Shown here piece by piece: positions 1 through 4,756 of a stretch of 5,923 nucleotides of DNA. The notes beneath the pieces were generated by a model that saw only the letters and a list, made by a program, of their open reading frames with translations, ran no database searches and was not told the DNA's origin. Position 1 is the stretch's first letter. Each line of letters starts with the position of its first letter. Position numbers and translations under genes: made by a program. This DNA comes from Solirubrobacteraceae bacterium (GTDB lineage: Bacteria > Actinomycetota > Thermoleophilia > Solirubrobacterales > Solirubrobacteraceae), in assembly GCA_030043235.1 (NCBI GenBank), contig JASHYF010000335.1:1-5923 (forward strand), read 5' to 3'.

Positions 1-516
1 CGAGCCCGCCGCCTCGCGGTAGGCGGCCGCGTCGATCAGGCGGTTCTTCGCGGCGGAGATCTGATTGTGGATCGCCGCCGGCGTGTAGCGCTTGGGGTCG
101 ACGCCCACGGCTTGCGCCGAGCGCTTGGTCAGCCGCCGCGCGTCCGCCTGGTCGTGGATCGTGAACTGGCGCGTGTAGCCCAGGCGCTGCGCCTCCGCGC
201 GCAGGATGCGCGCGCAGGCCGCGTGGAAGGTCGTCAGCCACATGCCGCGCGTGCCGTGGCCGAGCAGACGCTCCACGCGCTCGCGCATCTCGCCGGCGGC
301 CTTGTTCGTGAACGTGATCGCCAGGATCTCCCCCGCCTGCGCCTGGTCGGTGTAGATCAGGAAGGCGATCCGGTGCGCGAGCACGCGCGTCTTGCCGCTG
401 CCCGCGCCCGCCAGGATCAAAAGCGGCCCCTCGCCGTGCGTCACCGCCTCGCGCTGGGGCTCGTTCAGGTCCTCCAGCAGCTCCCGCAGGTGCTCAGCAT
501 GGGGATTCGCGGCCAT
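1..516 (-). CDS. pcrA: UvrD/PcrA-type superfamily 1 ATP-dependent DNA helicase, N-terminal part (truncated by window edge)
   Basis: These are the first 172 residues of a superfamily 1A 3'-5' DNA helicase; the rest lies beyond the left edge. Family members use ATP to unwind DNA in nucleotide excision repair, replication restart and plasmid replication. Visible motifs are the adenine-recognising Q motif (LNEPQREAV, residues 17-25, Q21), Walker A (AGAGSGKT, 36-43), motif Ia (ITFTNKAAGEM, 67-77) and motif Ib (TTFHAACARILR, 95-106). Spacing and wording match PcrA/UvrD rather than RecB or Rep-like outliers. The start chosen is ATG at 516 (MAANPHAEHLREL), because a nearby upstream ATG is out of frame and the PcrA homology begins just after it. 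No clear Shine-Dalgarno precedes it, but a TATGCT box ends 9 bases upstream. The gene follows cysE by 79 bases. Whether it is PcrA or another UvrD paralogue cannot be settled without the C-terminal half. Confidence 0.93.
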   Translation of the reverse strand, partial: MAANPHAEHLRELLEDLNEPQREAVTHGEGPLLILAGAGSGKTRVLAHRIAFLIYTDQAQAGEILAITFTNKAAGEMRERVERLLGHGTRGMWLTTFHAACARILRAEAQRLGYTRQFTIHDQADARRLTKRSAQAVGVDPKRYTPAAIHNQISAAKNRLIDAAAYREAAGS

Positions 517-539
517 CGAATATCCAGCATAGATGCGGC

Positions 540-574
540 CTCGGCGGGGCCGAGCGTGGACGGTAGGGCACCGT
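540..574 (-). terminator. Two small hairpins in the cysE-helicase gap (possible terminator or leader structure)
   Basis: Two perfect inverted repeats lie side by side in the 79-base gap. ACGGT-N5-ACCGT spans 560-574 and CTCGGC-CCC-GCCGAG (minus-strand reading) spans 540-554. Neither is followed by a T run, so a classical intrinsic terminator is not supported. They could end cysE transcripts in a GC-rich actinobacterium, or fold in the leader of the helicase mRNA. Confidence 0.35.
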
Positions 575-595
575 ACGGCGCGTCCGTGAGGGCGG

Positions 596-1336
596 TCAGC
601 CGCCGGCGGGGTTGCGGCCGCGCACGGTGCGCAGCGGCCTGACCTCGGCGCCCTTTCGCGGCTCGGCGTCCGCGAGCTCCGCCACCAGCCGCTCGAGCGT
701 CGCGATGCGGCTGGAGAGCGCCTGGATCGCCTCGGCGATCGGGTCGGGCAGGTGGATCCAGTCGGCGTCCGGCCCCTCCATGCGCCGGCCGTCCACGCGC
801 ACCGGGTGACCTGGGTTGCCCACCACCGTGGAGTTGGCGGGGACGTCCGTGATGACCACGCTGTTCGCGCCGATCTTCGCGCCGTGGCCGATCGTGATCG
901 GGCCGAGCAGCTTCGCTCCCGAGCCGATCGTCACGTTGTCCTGCACCGTCGGGTGGCGCTTGCCCGTGGCGAAGCCCGTGCCGCCGAGCGTCACCCCCTG
1001 ATACAGCGTCACGTCTTTGCCGATCACCGCCGTCTCGCCGATCACAACGCCCGCGCCGTGGTCGATGAACAGGCCGCAGTCGATCTGCGCGGCCGGATGT
1101 ATCTCTATCCCCGTCAGCGCGCGGGTCGCCATCGAGATCAACCGCGGCAGCAGCGGCGCGTTCGCCTGGTACAGCGCGTGCGCCACGCGATACGCGAGCA
1201 GCGCGTGGATCCCAGGCCACGTGGCCAGGATCTCCGCTGGGGCCACGCCGCGCGCCGCCGGGTCGCGTTCGCGCGCCGCGCGCACGTCGCAACGGACCTC
1301 GCTCACCACCCGCGCGATCCTGCCCAGACCCGCCAT
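596..1336 (-). CDS. cysE: Serine O-acetyltransferase (CysE)
   Basis: This 246-residue protein should transfer acetyl from acetyl-CoA to L-serine, giving O-acetylserine, the first committed step of cysteine synthesis in the cytoplasm. Residues 1-75 form the helical SAT N-terminal region (RERDPAARG at 22-30, then WPGIHALLAYRVAHAL). Residues 76-180 are the left-handed beta-helix of hexapeptide repeats. Signature segments are IEIHPAAQI (77-85), IDHGAGVVIGETAVIG (91-106), and YQGVTLGGTG with RHP (112-129). H93 corresponds to catalytic His158 of E. coli CysE, and E78 sits where E. coli has Asp143, as in many Gram-positive homologues. A C-terminal tail of about 65 residues contains a predicted helix (AEAIQALSSRIATLERLV). 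The start chosen is ATG at 1336, where homology begins; an in-frame ATG at 1375 would add 13 residues. Neither has a Shine-Dalgarno. It lies 135 bases downstream of cysK, whose enzyme uses its product. Confidence 0.95.
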   Translation of the reverse strand: MAGLGRIARVVSEVRCDVRAARERDPAARGVAPAEILATWPGIHALLAYRVAHALYQANAPLLPRLISMATRALTGIEIHPAAQIDCGLFIDHGAGVVIGETAVIGKDVTLYQGVTLGGTGFATGKRHPTVQDNVTIGSGAKLLGPITIGHGAKIGANSVVITDVPANSTVVGNPGHPVRVDGRRMEGPDADWIHLPDPIAEAIQALSSRIATLERLVAELADAEPRKGAEVRPLRTVRGRNPAGG

Positions 1337-1342
1337 GGCAAC

Positions 1343-1348
1343 AGCGTA
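1343..1348 (-). promoter_or_regulatory. Possible -10 box (TACGCT) directly before cysE ATG
   Basis: TACGCT matches the actinobacterial TAnnnT -10 pattern and ends 6 bases before ATG 1336. With no Shine-Dalgarno visible, this spacing would give a leaderless cysE transcript. No good -35 element is seen, and TAnnnT is a weak pattern. Confidence 0.22.
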
Positions 1349-1411
1349 GCGCGCCCACACGCCATCGTTGACCATGCAACCGAATCGCGGGCAACGACGC
1401 GAAGTGAGCGG

Positions 1412-1460
1412 GCGCCCCCTCGAGGGGCGCTCTTAGAAATCGTCGTTCACGCTCGCGTGA
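1412..1460 (-). terminator. Hairpins downstream of cysK (candidate terminator)
   Basis: The cysK-cysE gap holds TCACGC-N2-GCGTGA at 1447-1460. Nearer cysE is a strong stem with arms GCGCCCC and GGGGCGC (1412-1418 and 1424-1430, 5-base loop). The second stem is seven G-C pairs, stable enough to stall polymerase, but it lacks a T tail. It may terminate or attenuate cysK transcription, which would leave cysE partly under its own promoter. Confidence 0.45.
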
Positions 1461-1471
1461 TCCGCTGCGCC

Positions 1472-2416
1472 TCAGGGCGCGAAGAACGCCTGCGAGACGT
1501 AGCGCTCGCCCGAGTCCGGGATCACCACCACGATCCGCGCGCCCTTCGATTCCGGCCGTGCCGCCACCTGCAGCGCCGCCCACAATGCCGCCCCGCCGGA
1601 GATTCCCGCCAGCAGGCCCACGCGCTTCGCGCAGCTCCACGCCGTGTGCACCGCGTCGTCGTCGCTCACCGGGATAACCTCGTCGATCAGCTCGCGGTTC
1701 AGCACCGGCGGCACGAAGCCCGCGCCGATGCCCTGGATGCGATGCGGGCCGGGCCGCCCGCCCGACAGCACCGCCGAGCCGCGCGGCTCCACCGCCACCA
1801 CGCGCAGCCGTGGGTTCACGCGCTCGCGCAGGTACTCGCCCACGCCGGTGATCGTCCCGCCCGTGCCCACGCCCGCCACCAGCGCGTCCACGCGGCCCTC
1901 CAGCGCGCGCTCGAGCTCCGGGCCCGTAGTGCGCCGGTGGGCCTCTGGGTTGGCGGGGTTGGAGAACTGGTCCGGCAGGAACACGCCGTCCTCGCGCGCC
2001 ATCGCCTGCGCGGCCTCCACCGCCTCCGCCATCCCCCCCAGCGACTCCGTGATCTGCACCCGCGCCCCGTACAGGCGCAGCAGGCACTCGCGCTCGCGGC
2101 TCATCCCCTGCGGCAGCGTCAGCACGAGCTCATAGCCCTTCGCCGCGCACACGAACGCCAGCGCGATGCCCGTGTTGCCGCTCGTCGCCTCCACGATCAG
2201 AGAGCGCCCCGGCTCGATGCGGCCTTCCGCCTCCGCCGCCTCGATCATCGCCACGCCGATGCGGTCCTTCACGCTGCCCCCCGGGTTGTGCGCCTCGAGC
2301 TTCGCGAACAGCCGCACGCCGTTCTGTGCCGCCGGCGTTCCCTCCAGCATGCGCGGGAGCTCCACCATCGGGGTGTCCCCCACCAGTTCCGCAATGTTGA
2401 TCGGGATTCGCGGCAT
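1472..2416 (-). CDS. cysK: Cysteine synthase / O-acetylserine sulfhydrylase (CysK)
   Basis: This 314-residue PLP enzyme of fold type II should combine O-acetylserine with sulfide to give cysteine and acetate. K50 in NPGGSVKDR (44-52) is the Schiff-base lysine. TSGNTG (78-83) is the substrate/carboxylate-binding loop, QFSNPANPEAH (150-160) is the family signature, and GTGGTITG (184-191) grips the PLP phosphate. The C-terminal part keeps GIGAGFVPPVL, GISGGAAL and a PDSGERY segment, typical of CysK/CysM. The start ATG 2416 (MPRIPINIAELVGDTP) aligns with normal CysK starts. The frame stays open a further 112 codons upstream, with a TTG at 2431 placed 8 bases after a GGGGGG run, so a five-residue longer form is possible. 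CysK also binds the CysE C-terminus in the cysteine synthase complex, and in Bacillus it binds CymR. cysE lies just downstream and a CymR-like gene upstream, which supports the assignment. Confidence 0.95.
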   Translation of the reverse strand: MPRIPINIAELVGDTPMVELPRMLEGTPAAQNGVRLFAKLEAHNPGGSVKDRIGVAMIEAAEAEGRIEPGRSLIVEATSGNTGIALAFVCAAKGYELVLTLPQGMSRERECLLRLYGARVQITESLGGMAEAVEAAQAMAREDGVFLPDQFSNPANPEAHRRTTGPELERALEGRVDALVAGVGTGGTITGVGEYLRERVNPRLRVVAVEPRGSAVLSGGRPGPHRIQGIGAGFVPPVLNRELIDEVIPVSDDDAVHTAWSCAKRVGLLAGISGGAALWAALQVAARPESKGARIVVVIPDSGERYVSQAFFAP

Positions 2417-2427
2417 TGACGGCCACG

Positions 2428-2433
2428 ACAATA
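2428..2433 (-). promoter_or_regulatory. Possible -10 box (TATTGT) before cysK
   Basis: TATTGT fits TAnnnT and ends 11 bases before ATG 2416, inside an otherwise GC-only stretch. The transcript would have a very short or no leader. There is no recognisable -35 box. If this box is real, the structure at 2750-2803 would not be in the cysK mRNA made from it. Confidence 0.2.
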
Positions 2434-2496
2434 GTGCAGCCCCCCTGGGGCCCCTGCCGCCCCGCGGCTGCGCGGGCCCGCGCGCGCGGGCGCGCT

Positions 2497-2555
2497 GCCG
2501 CCAGGTCTTCGGCTCGGCCGCCAGCTCTTCGGCTTTCGCCGCCAGGTCTTCGGCT
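2497..2555. repeat. Three near-identical 18-bp direct repeats
   Basis: GCCGCCAGGTCTTCGGCT occurs at 2497-2514 and 2538-2555, and once with a single G-to-C change at 2517-2534. The period is 20-21 bp, followed by a short run of TTCGGC units. Read on the minus strand in the cysK frame it gives an Ala/Glu-rich stretch. In the next frame it gives a Lys/Pro-rich one (PAKKPKPKPKTWRRKPKSW). Replication slippage is the likely origin. Confidence 0.85.
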
Positions 2556-2635
2556 TCGGCTTCGGCTTCTTCGCCGGCTGGCGCGTCAGGCGGACGCTCG
2601 CCGTGCGCGCCTGGGAGCACGTGCGTGTTTGCGCG

Positions 2636-2674
2636 GTTTGTGTTCGTTTCAGTCGTGTTGTTTGTGTTCGTTTC
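2636..2674. repeat. 15-bp direct repeat, period 24
   Basis: GTTTGTGTTCGTTTC is present exactly at 2636-2650 and 2660-2674. It is T-rich on the plus strand, unlike the surrounding GC-rich DNA, and on the minus strand reads as Thr/Asn codons (ETNTN). Confidence 0.9.
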
Positions 2675-2687
2675 CGCTGTCGGAACC

Positions 2688-2723
2688 GGTTCTTTCAATG
2701 GTTCTGGCGTCGGTTCTGGTGTT
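2688..2723. repeat. Three 12-bp units beginning GGTTCT
   Basis: GGTTCT recurs at 2688, 2700 and 2712 with a strict 12-bp period. The rest of each unit is diverged. On the minus strand in the cysK frame this gives a Pro-Glu repeat (PEPTPEP). It overlaps the palindrome GAACCGGTTC (2683-2692). Confidence 0.7.
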
Positions 2724-2749
2724 GATTTTGAGGGGGGCTTGTTGCCCTT

Positions 2750-2803
2750 CTCTCAACGAGGTTGTCGGCGAGCGCTACCCTGCGGCACCACCGCCTCGGA
2801 GAG
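2750..2803 (-). other. Possible structured RNA leader upstream of cysK
   Basis: Minus-strand CTCTCCGAGG (2803-2794) pairs with CCTCG-TT-GAGAG (2761-2750), ten base pairs interrupted by a 2-base bulge. The enclosed 32 bases contain a smaller CGG-N5-CCG hairpin with GGTGGTGCCG in it and a self-complementary AGCGCT. The shape suggests a folded element about 330 bases before cysK. It does not match a riboswitch class I can name with confidence. Confidence 0.25.
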
Positions 2804-2883
2804 ATACGTGGCGGAAGTTGTTCGAAGGCCGGCCGTGCAGGCAGTCTTCGTCATCGAGGGCGTGCCTGCGACCAGCCGACGCC

Positions 2884-2905
2884 TGCGCGACAGTTGCGCG
2901 ACAGT
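2884..2905. repeat. Perfect 11-bp tandem duplication
   Basis: TGCGCGACAGT occurs twice in direct succession (2884-2894, 2895-2905). No coding or operator role is apparent. Confidence 0.9.
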
Positions 2906-2942
2906 CGAGCGCCCTACACCAGCGGTTTTGAGCGGTTCCCGA

Positions 2943-2984
2943 GCGGGTGAAACCCGCACGGCAGAGCCAAATCCAGCTCTGCCG
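2943..2984 (-). terminator. Two hairpins directly after the Rrf2 gene, probable terminator
   Basis: Eleven bases after the Rrf2 stop codon, minus-strand CGGCAGAGC pairs with GCTCTGCCG (2984-2976 and 2967-2959). This is a perfect 9-bp stem with an 8-base loop. A second perfect stem, GCGGGT-N3-ACCCGC, follows at 2957-2943. The position at the 3' end of a gene and the stability of both support termination, although no T tract follows. This would insulate cysK from Rrf2 readthrough. Confidence 0.65.
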
Positions 2985-2995
2985 CTGACCCGCTG

Positions 2996-3388
2996 CTAGA
3001 TGTGGTACATGCTCGCGCCCGCCTCGCGCAGCTCGCGCTCGATCACGTCGGCGATCGTCGTGCGCGCCAGCACCGCGCGCGCGGCGCCGGCGGCGTCGGC
3101 GAACACGCCCTCGGCGTCGCGTCCGAGCGGGCCGTCCAAGAGCTCGACGACCTCCAGCACGGTGACCGTCGAGGGCTCGCGCGCAAAGCGATAGCCACCC
3201 TTGACACCCCGCTGGGAGCTGATGATCCCGCCGCGACGCAGCACAGCGAACAGCTGCTCGAGGAACTGCACGGGCACGTCGCGCTTACGCGCCAGCTCAC
3301 CGATCGGCACCGGCTCCGAGCGCGGGCTGCGTGCGAGCTCGGCGAGCGCCAGGACCGCGTAGGGGGACTTGCTGGTGATCGAGATCAT
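2996..3388 (-). CDS. Rrf2-family transcriptional regulator, CymR-like
   Basis: This 130-residue DNA-binding protein has the Rrf2 winged helix-turn-helix. It opens with the typical start (ISITSKSPYAVLALAELA, 2-19). A recognition region (PIGELARKRDVPVQFLEQLF, 28-47) follows, then the wing motif SSQRGVKGGYRF (57-68) and a dimerisation helix after residue 74 (TVLEVVELLDGPL). There is not one cysteine, so the Fe-S ligands of IscR, NsrR and RsrR are absent. The end (TTIADVI...SMYHI) resembles the tail of Bacillus CymR, a cysteine-metabolism repressor that works with CysK. Its neighbours cysK and cysE make that role plausible, but this is inference. ATG 3388 fits the family start. An in-frame GTG at 3424 adds 12 residues and lies 7 bases after a TATACA box, which would suit a leaderless mRNA. 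Two hairpins follow the stop. Other sulfur or redox sensing is possible. Confidence 0.88.
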   Translation of the reverse strand: MISITSKSPYAVLALAELARSPRSEPVPIGELARKRDVPVQFLEQLFAVLRRGGIISSQRGVKGGYRFAREPSTVTVLEVVELLDGPLGRDAEGVFADAAGAARAVLARTTIADVIERELREAGASMYHI

Positions 3389-3430
3389 CGTTCGCGCCGA
3401 GGATGCGGTGCCTGTGTCTATCACCGCACC

Positions 3431-3452
3431 CTGTATAACTTTAGCTATACAG
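3431..3452. promoter_or_regulatory. Probable operator: inverted repeat CTGTATA-N8-TATACAG upstream of the Rrf2 gene
   Basis: A perfect 7-bp inverted repeat with an 8-base spacer (22 bp in all) stands in an AT-rich island 43 bases before ATG 3388. A third related half-site, GTACAGGG, lies at 3462-3469. Size, dyad symmetry and position fit the binding site of a dimeric Rrf2 protein that represses its own gene. The site overlaps the likely -10 box, so binding would block polymerase. Confidence 0.6.
3432..3437 (-). promoter_or_regulatory. Candidate -10 box TATACA for the Rrf2 gene
   Basis: TATACA is close to TATAAT and lies inside the right-hand arm, in minus-strand reading, of the inverted repeat. 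Transcription would begin near 3424, where an in-frame GTG occurs. I do not see a good -35 element; regulators of this sort often act at weak promoters. Confidence 0.4.
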
Positions 3453-3502
3453 CGTTTGGCCGTACAGGGCTCGCGGCGAGCGGCCCCTGCCCCGACCTTA
3501 CC

Positions 3503-4738
3503 TCAGAGCCAGCCGCGCTCGGTGGCGATCAGCACGGCCTGCGCGCGATCGACCGCGCCGAGCTTGCCGTAGATGTTGTGCAGGTGCGTGCGCACGGTGC
3601 TCGTCGAGAGCATCAGCTCGTGGGCGATCTGCTTGTACACCTTGCCTTCCGCGAGGCGCTGCAGCACGCCGAGCTCACGGCCGGACAGCGGGCACGGGTC
3701 GACGTGGCGCTGGCGCTGGCTGCTCGCGCTGGGCAGCTCATAAAGCACGCGCCTGAGCTCGTCCGGCCCGATCCCCACGCTGCGCGCGGTGTGCAGCATC
3801 TCGCTCGGAGAGACGCGTCCCCCCTGCTCGTAGTGGGCGAGCATGTCGGCCAGGCGGATGAACGCGGCCTCCCCTTCCACATCCGGGTTGTGGTGGCGCT
3901 CGATCGGCGTGGCCAGCGATGTCGGCAGCCCCCAGCGGCGGACCAGCACGCCGCCCACGAGCGCGTGGTCGACGCCCAGCTCGCGCCGCTCCTGGTGGAT
4001 GCGCTCCTCGGGCGTCCTCGCCCCGCGATGGACCTGCGCGGGGTAGCCGGGATAGGCGTGGAGCAGCACGAGCTTGCCGACGTCGTGCAGGAGGCTCGTG
4101 ACGGTCAGGCGATCGCGGTTCTCGTATCCCACCTCCGTGGCGATGCGGTCGGCCGCGTGCTGGGTGGCCAGCGCGTGCAGGCGGAAGCGCTCGGGTGCGG
4201 CGTCCCACACGCTTGCCCGCTCGAAGAAGTCGAAGGTGCGCATGCGGTTGGCGACCGCCTGCACGGTGTGCGTGCTCAGGACCTCCACGGCCGCCACCGC
4301 CGTGTCCACACGCGTGCGGCCGTCCCGGGCGCGGTTGGCGAGGCGCAGGACGGCGATGCTGAGCGCCACGTCGGACTCGACGGCCGCCACCACGTCGGCG
4401 GTCGCCACGTGATCCTTGGAGACCACCGACAGCAGGCGGTCGCGCGACTCGGCGAGCGCGGGGAACGCCTCGAGCGCTTCGAAGGCCATCGTCAGGCGCC
4501 GGCCGTGGCCCTCGTTCTGATGGCGCTCGCCTGAGCCGGCGGCGGGCGCGCCCACGCGCCGCTGGACCGCGACTGGCGCGGCGGAGCGCGGCCTGGTCAA
4601 CTTCCTTGCGGCTGCCGGCGTCTTCGCGGCGCCGGCCGCCTTCGCGGCTGTCGGCTTCTTCGCGGTGACCAGCTTTCTCCCTGTGACCGGCTTTCTTGCG
4701 GTTGCCGGCTTCGTTCCTGCGGCGGTTGCTGCCTGCAT
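3503..4738 (-). CDS. HDOD/HD-domain protein with LuxR-type helix-turn-helix and a basic N-terminal tail
   Basis: This 411-residue putative regulator has three parts. Residues 1-83 are a Lys/Ala/Thr/Pro-rich, probably disordered tail with short repeats (TARKPVTG, TAKKPTAA), resembling histone H1-like tails. Residues about 84-335 are an HDOD domain: the usual FPAL opening, ESDVALSIAVLRLANRA (121-137), LLHDVGKL (216-223), VDHALVGGVLVRRWGLP (256-272), ERHHNP (280-285) and ADML (297-300). H218/D219, H258, H282/H283 and D298 could bind metal, so phosphohydrolase activity is not excluded. Residues 350-411 are a LuxR/GerE DNA-binding domain (PLSGRELGVLQRLAEGK; STSTVRTHLHNIYGKLG). The start ATG 4738 follows a GGAAGGGG Shine-Dalgarno 10 bases away; ATG 4489 would remove the tail but has no such site. 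No receiver or membrane segment is seen. The input signal and targets are unknown. It could control gene expression or act in a stress response. Confidence 0.85.
   Translation of the reverse strand: MQAATAAGTKPATARKPVTGRKLVTAKKPTAAKAAGAAKTPAAARKLTRPRSAAPVAVQRRVGAPAAGSGERHQNEGHGRRLTMAFEALEAFPALAESRDRLLSVVSKDHVATADVVAAVESDVALSIAVLRLANRARDGRTRVDTAVAAVEVLSTHTVQAVANRMRTFDFFERASVWDAAPERFRLHALATQHAADRIATEVGYENRDRLTVTSLLHDVGKLVLLHAYPGYPAQVHRGARTPEERIHQERRELGVDHALVGGVLVRRWGLPTSLATPIERHHNPDVEGEAAFIRLADMLAHYEQGGRVSPSEMLHTARSVGIGPDELRRVLYELPSASSQRQRHVDPCPLSGRELGVLQRLAEGKVYKQIAHELMLSTSTVRTHLHNIYGKLGAVDRAQAVLIATERGWL
4597..4730. repeat. Degenerate repeats encoding the basic N-terminal tail
   Basis: Imperfect units of about 18 bp, such as TTGCGGTTGCCGGCTTC and TTCGCGGCTGTCGGCTTC, recur across the first 45 codons of the HDOD-LuxR gene. 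They encode alternating Ala/Thr and Lys/Arg. Such stretches vary in length between strains through slippage. Confidence 0.6.
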
Positions 4739-4748
4739 GCGCTGTTGA

Positions 4749-4756
4749 CCCCTTCC
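4749..4756 (-). promoter_or_regulatory. Shine-Dalgarno (GGAAGGGG) for the HDOD-LuxR gene
   Basis: This purine run lies 10 bases before ATG 4738 and is the clearest ribosome binding site in the window. It decides the start and keeps the basic tail in the protein. The 130-base gap to gltX otherwise shows only a weak TAAATC -10 candidate near 4825. Confidence 0.55.

Larger units (their letters stand above)
2417..2995. other. 579-base gene-poor region between the Rrf2 gene and cysK
   Basis: No convincing gene is seen on either strand. From the Rrf2 end it holds two hairpins (2943-2984), an 11-bp tandem repeat (2884-2905), a possible folded leader (2750-2803), and three kinds of short direct repeat in the open frame preceding cysK (2688-2723, 2636-2674, 2497-2555). 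It ends with a GC-only stretch and a G-run just before cysK. Bases 2636-2740 are clearly poorer in GC than the rest of the window. The minus-strand frame contiguous with cysK (2417-2752) would read as a Pro/Glu/Thr/Asn-rich then Ala/Glu-rich low-complexity peptide. A minus-strand frame at 2753-2959 of 68 codons has no recognisable features. This is most likely the regulatory and leader region of cysK. Confidence 0.6.

Noticed and set aside
465..2087. Long minus-strand frame running out of register across cysE and cysK
   Set aside because: It overlaps two genes with clear catalytic motifs in another frame and its translation is Gly/Arg/Ala-rich noise, as expected from high GC.
752..2419. Long plus-strand frame antisense to cysE and cysK
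   Set aside because: Arg/His/Ala-rich with no motif; a shadow of GC-rich codon third positions on the opposite strand.
2775..2803. T-box-like sequence (GGTGGTGCCGC resembles GGTGGTACCGCG)
   Set aside because: No Stem I with a specifier loop is visible upstream, the match is imperfect, and the similarity can arise from a simple CGG/CCG hairpin.
2799..2890. Plus-strand tRNA-like start (GGAGAGATACGTGGCGGAA)
   Set aside because: The opening looks like a Leu/Ser tRNA D-arm, but there is no matching 3' acceptor strand or proper T arm at the right distance.
2753..2959. 68-codon minus-strand frame upstream of cysK
   Set aside because: No ribosome site, no recognisable domain, and it covers hairpins and tandem repeats that suggest non-coding DNA.
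4040..4050. GYP residues (231-233) in the HDOD protein suggesting an HD-GYP phosphodiesterase
   Set aside because: They are not in the HHE-x-GYP position after the HH pair; the real HH is followed by NPDVEG, so this is not an HD-GYP motif.
3002..4534. Long plus-strand frame antisense to the Rrf2 and HDOD-LuxR genes
   Set aside because: Same composition artefact; no domain recognisable and fully overlaps supported genes.
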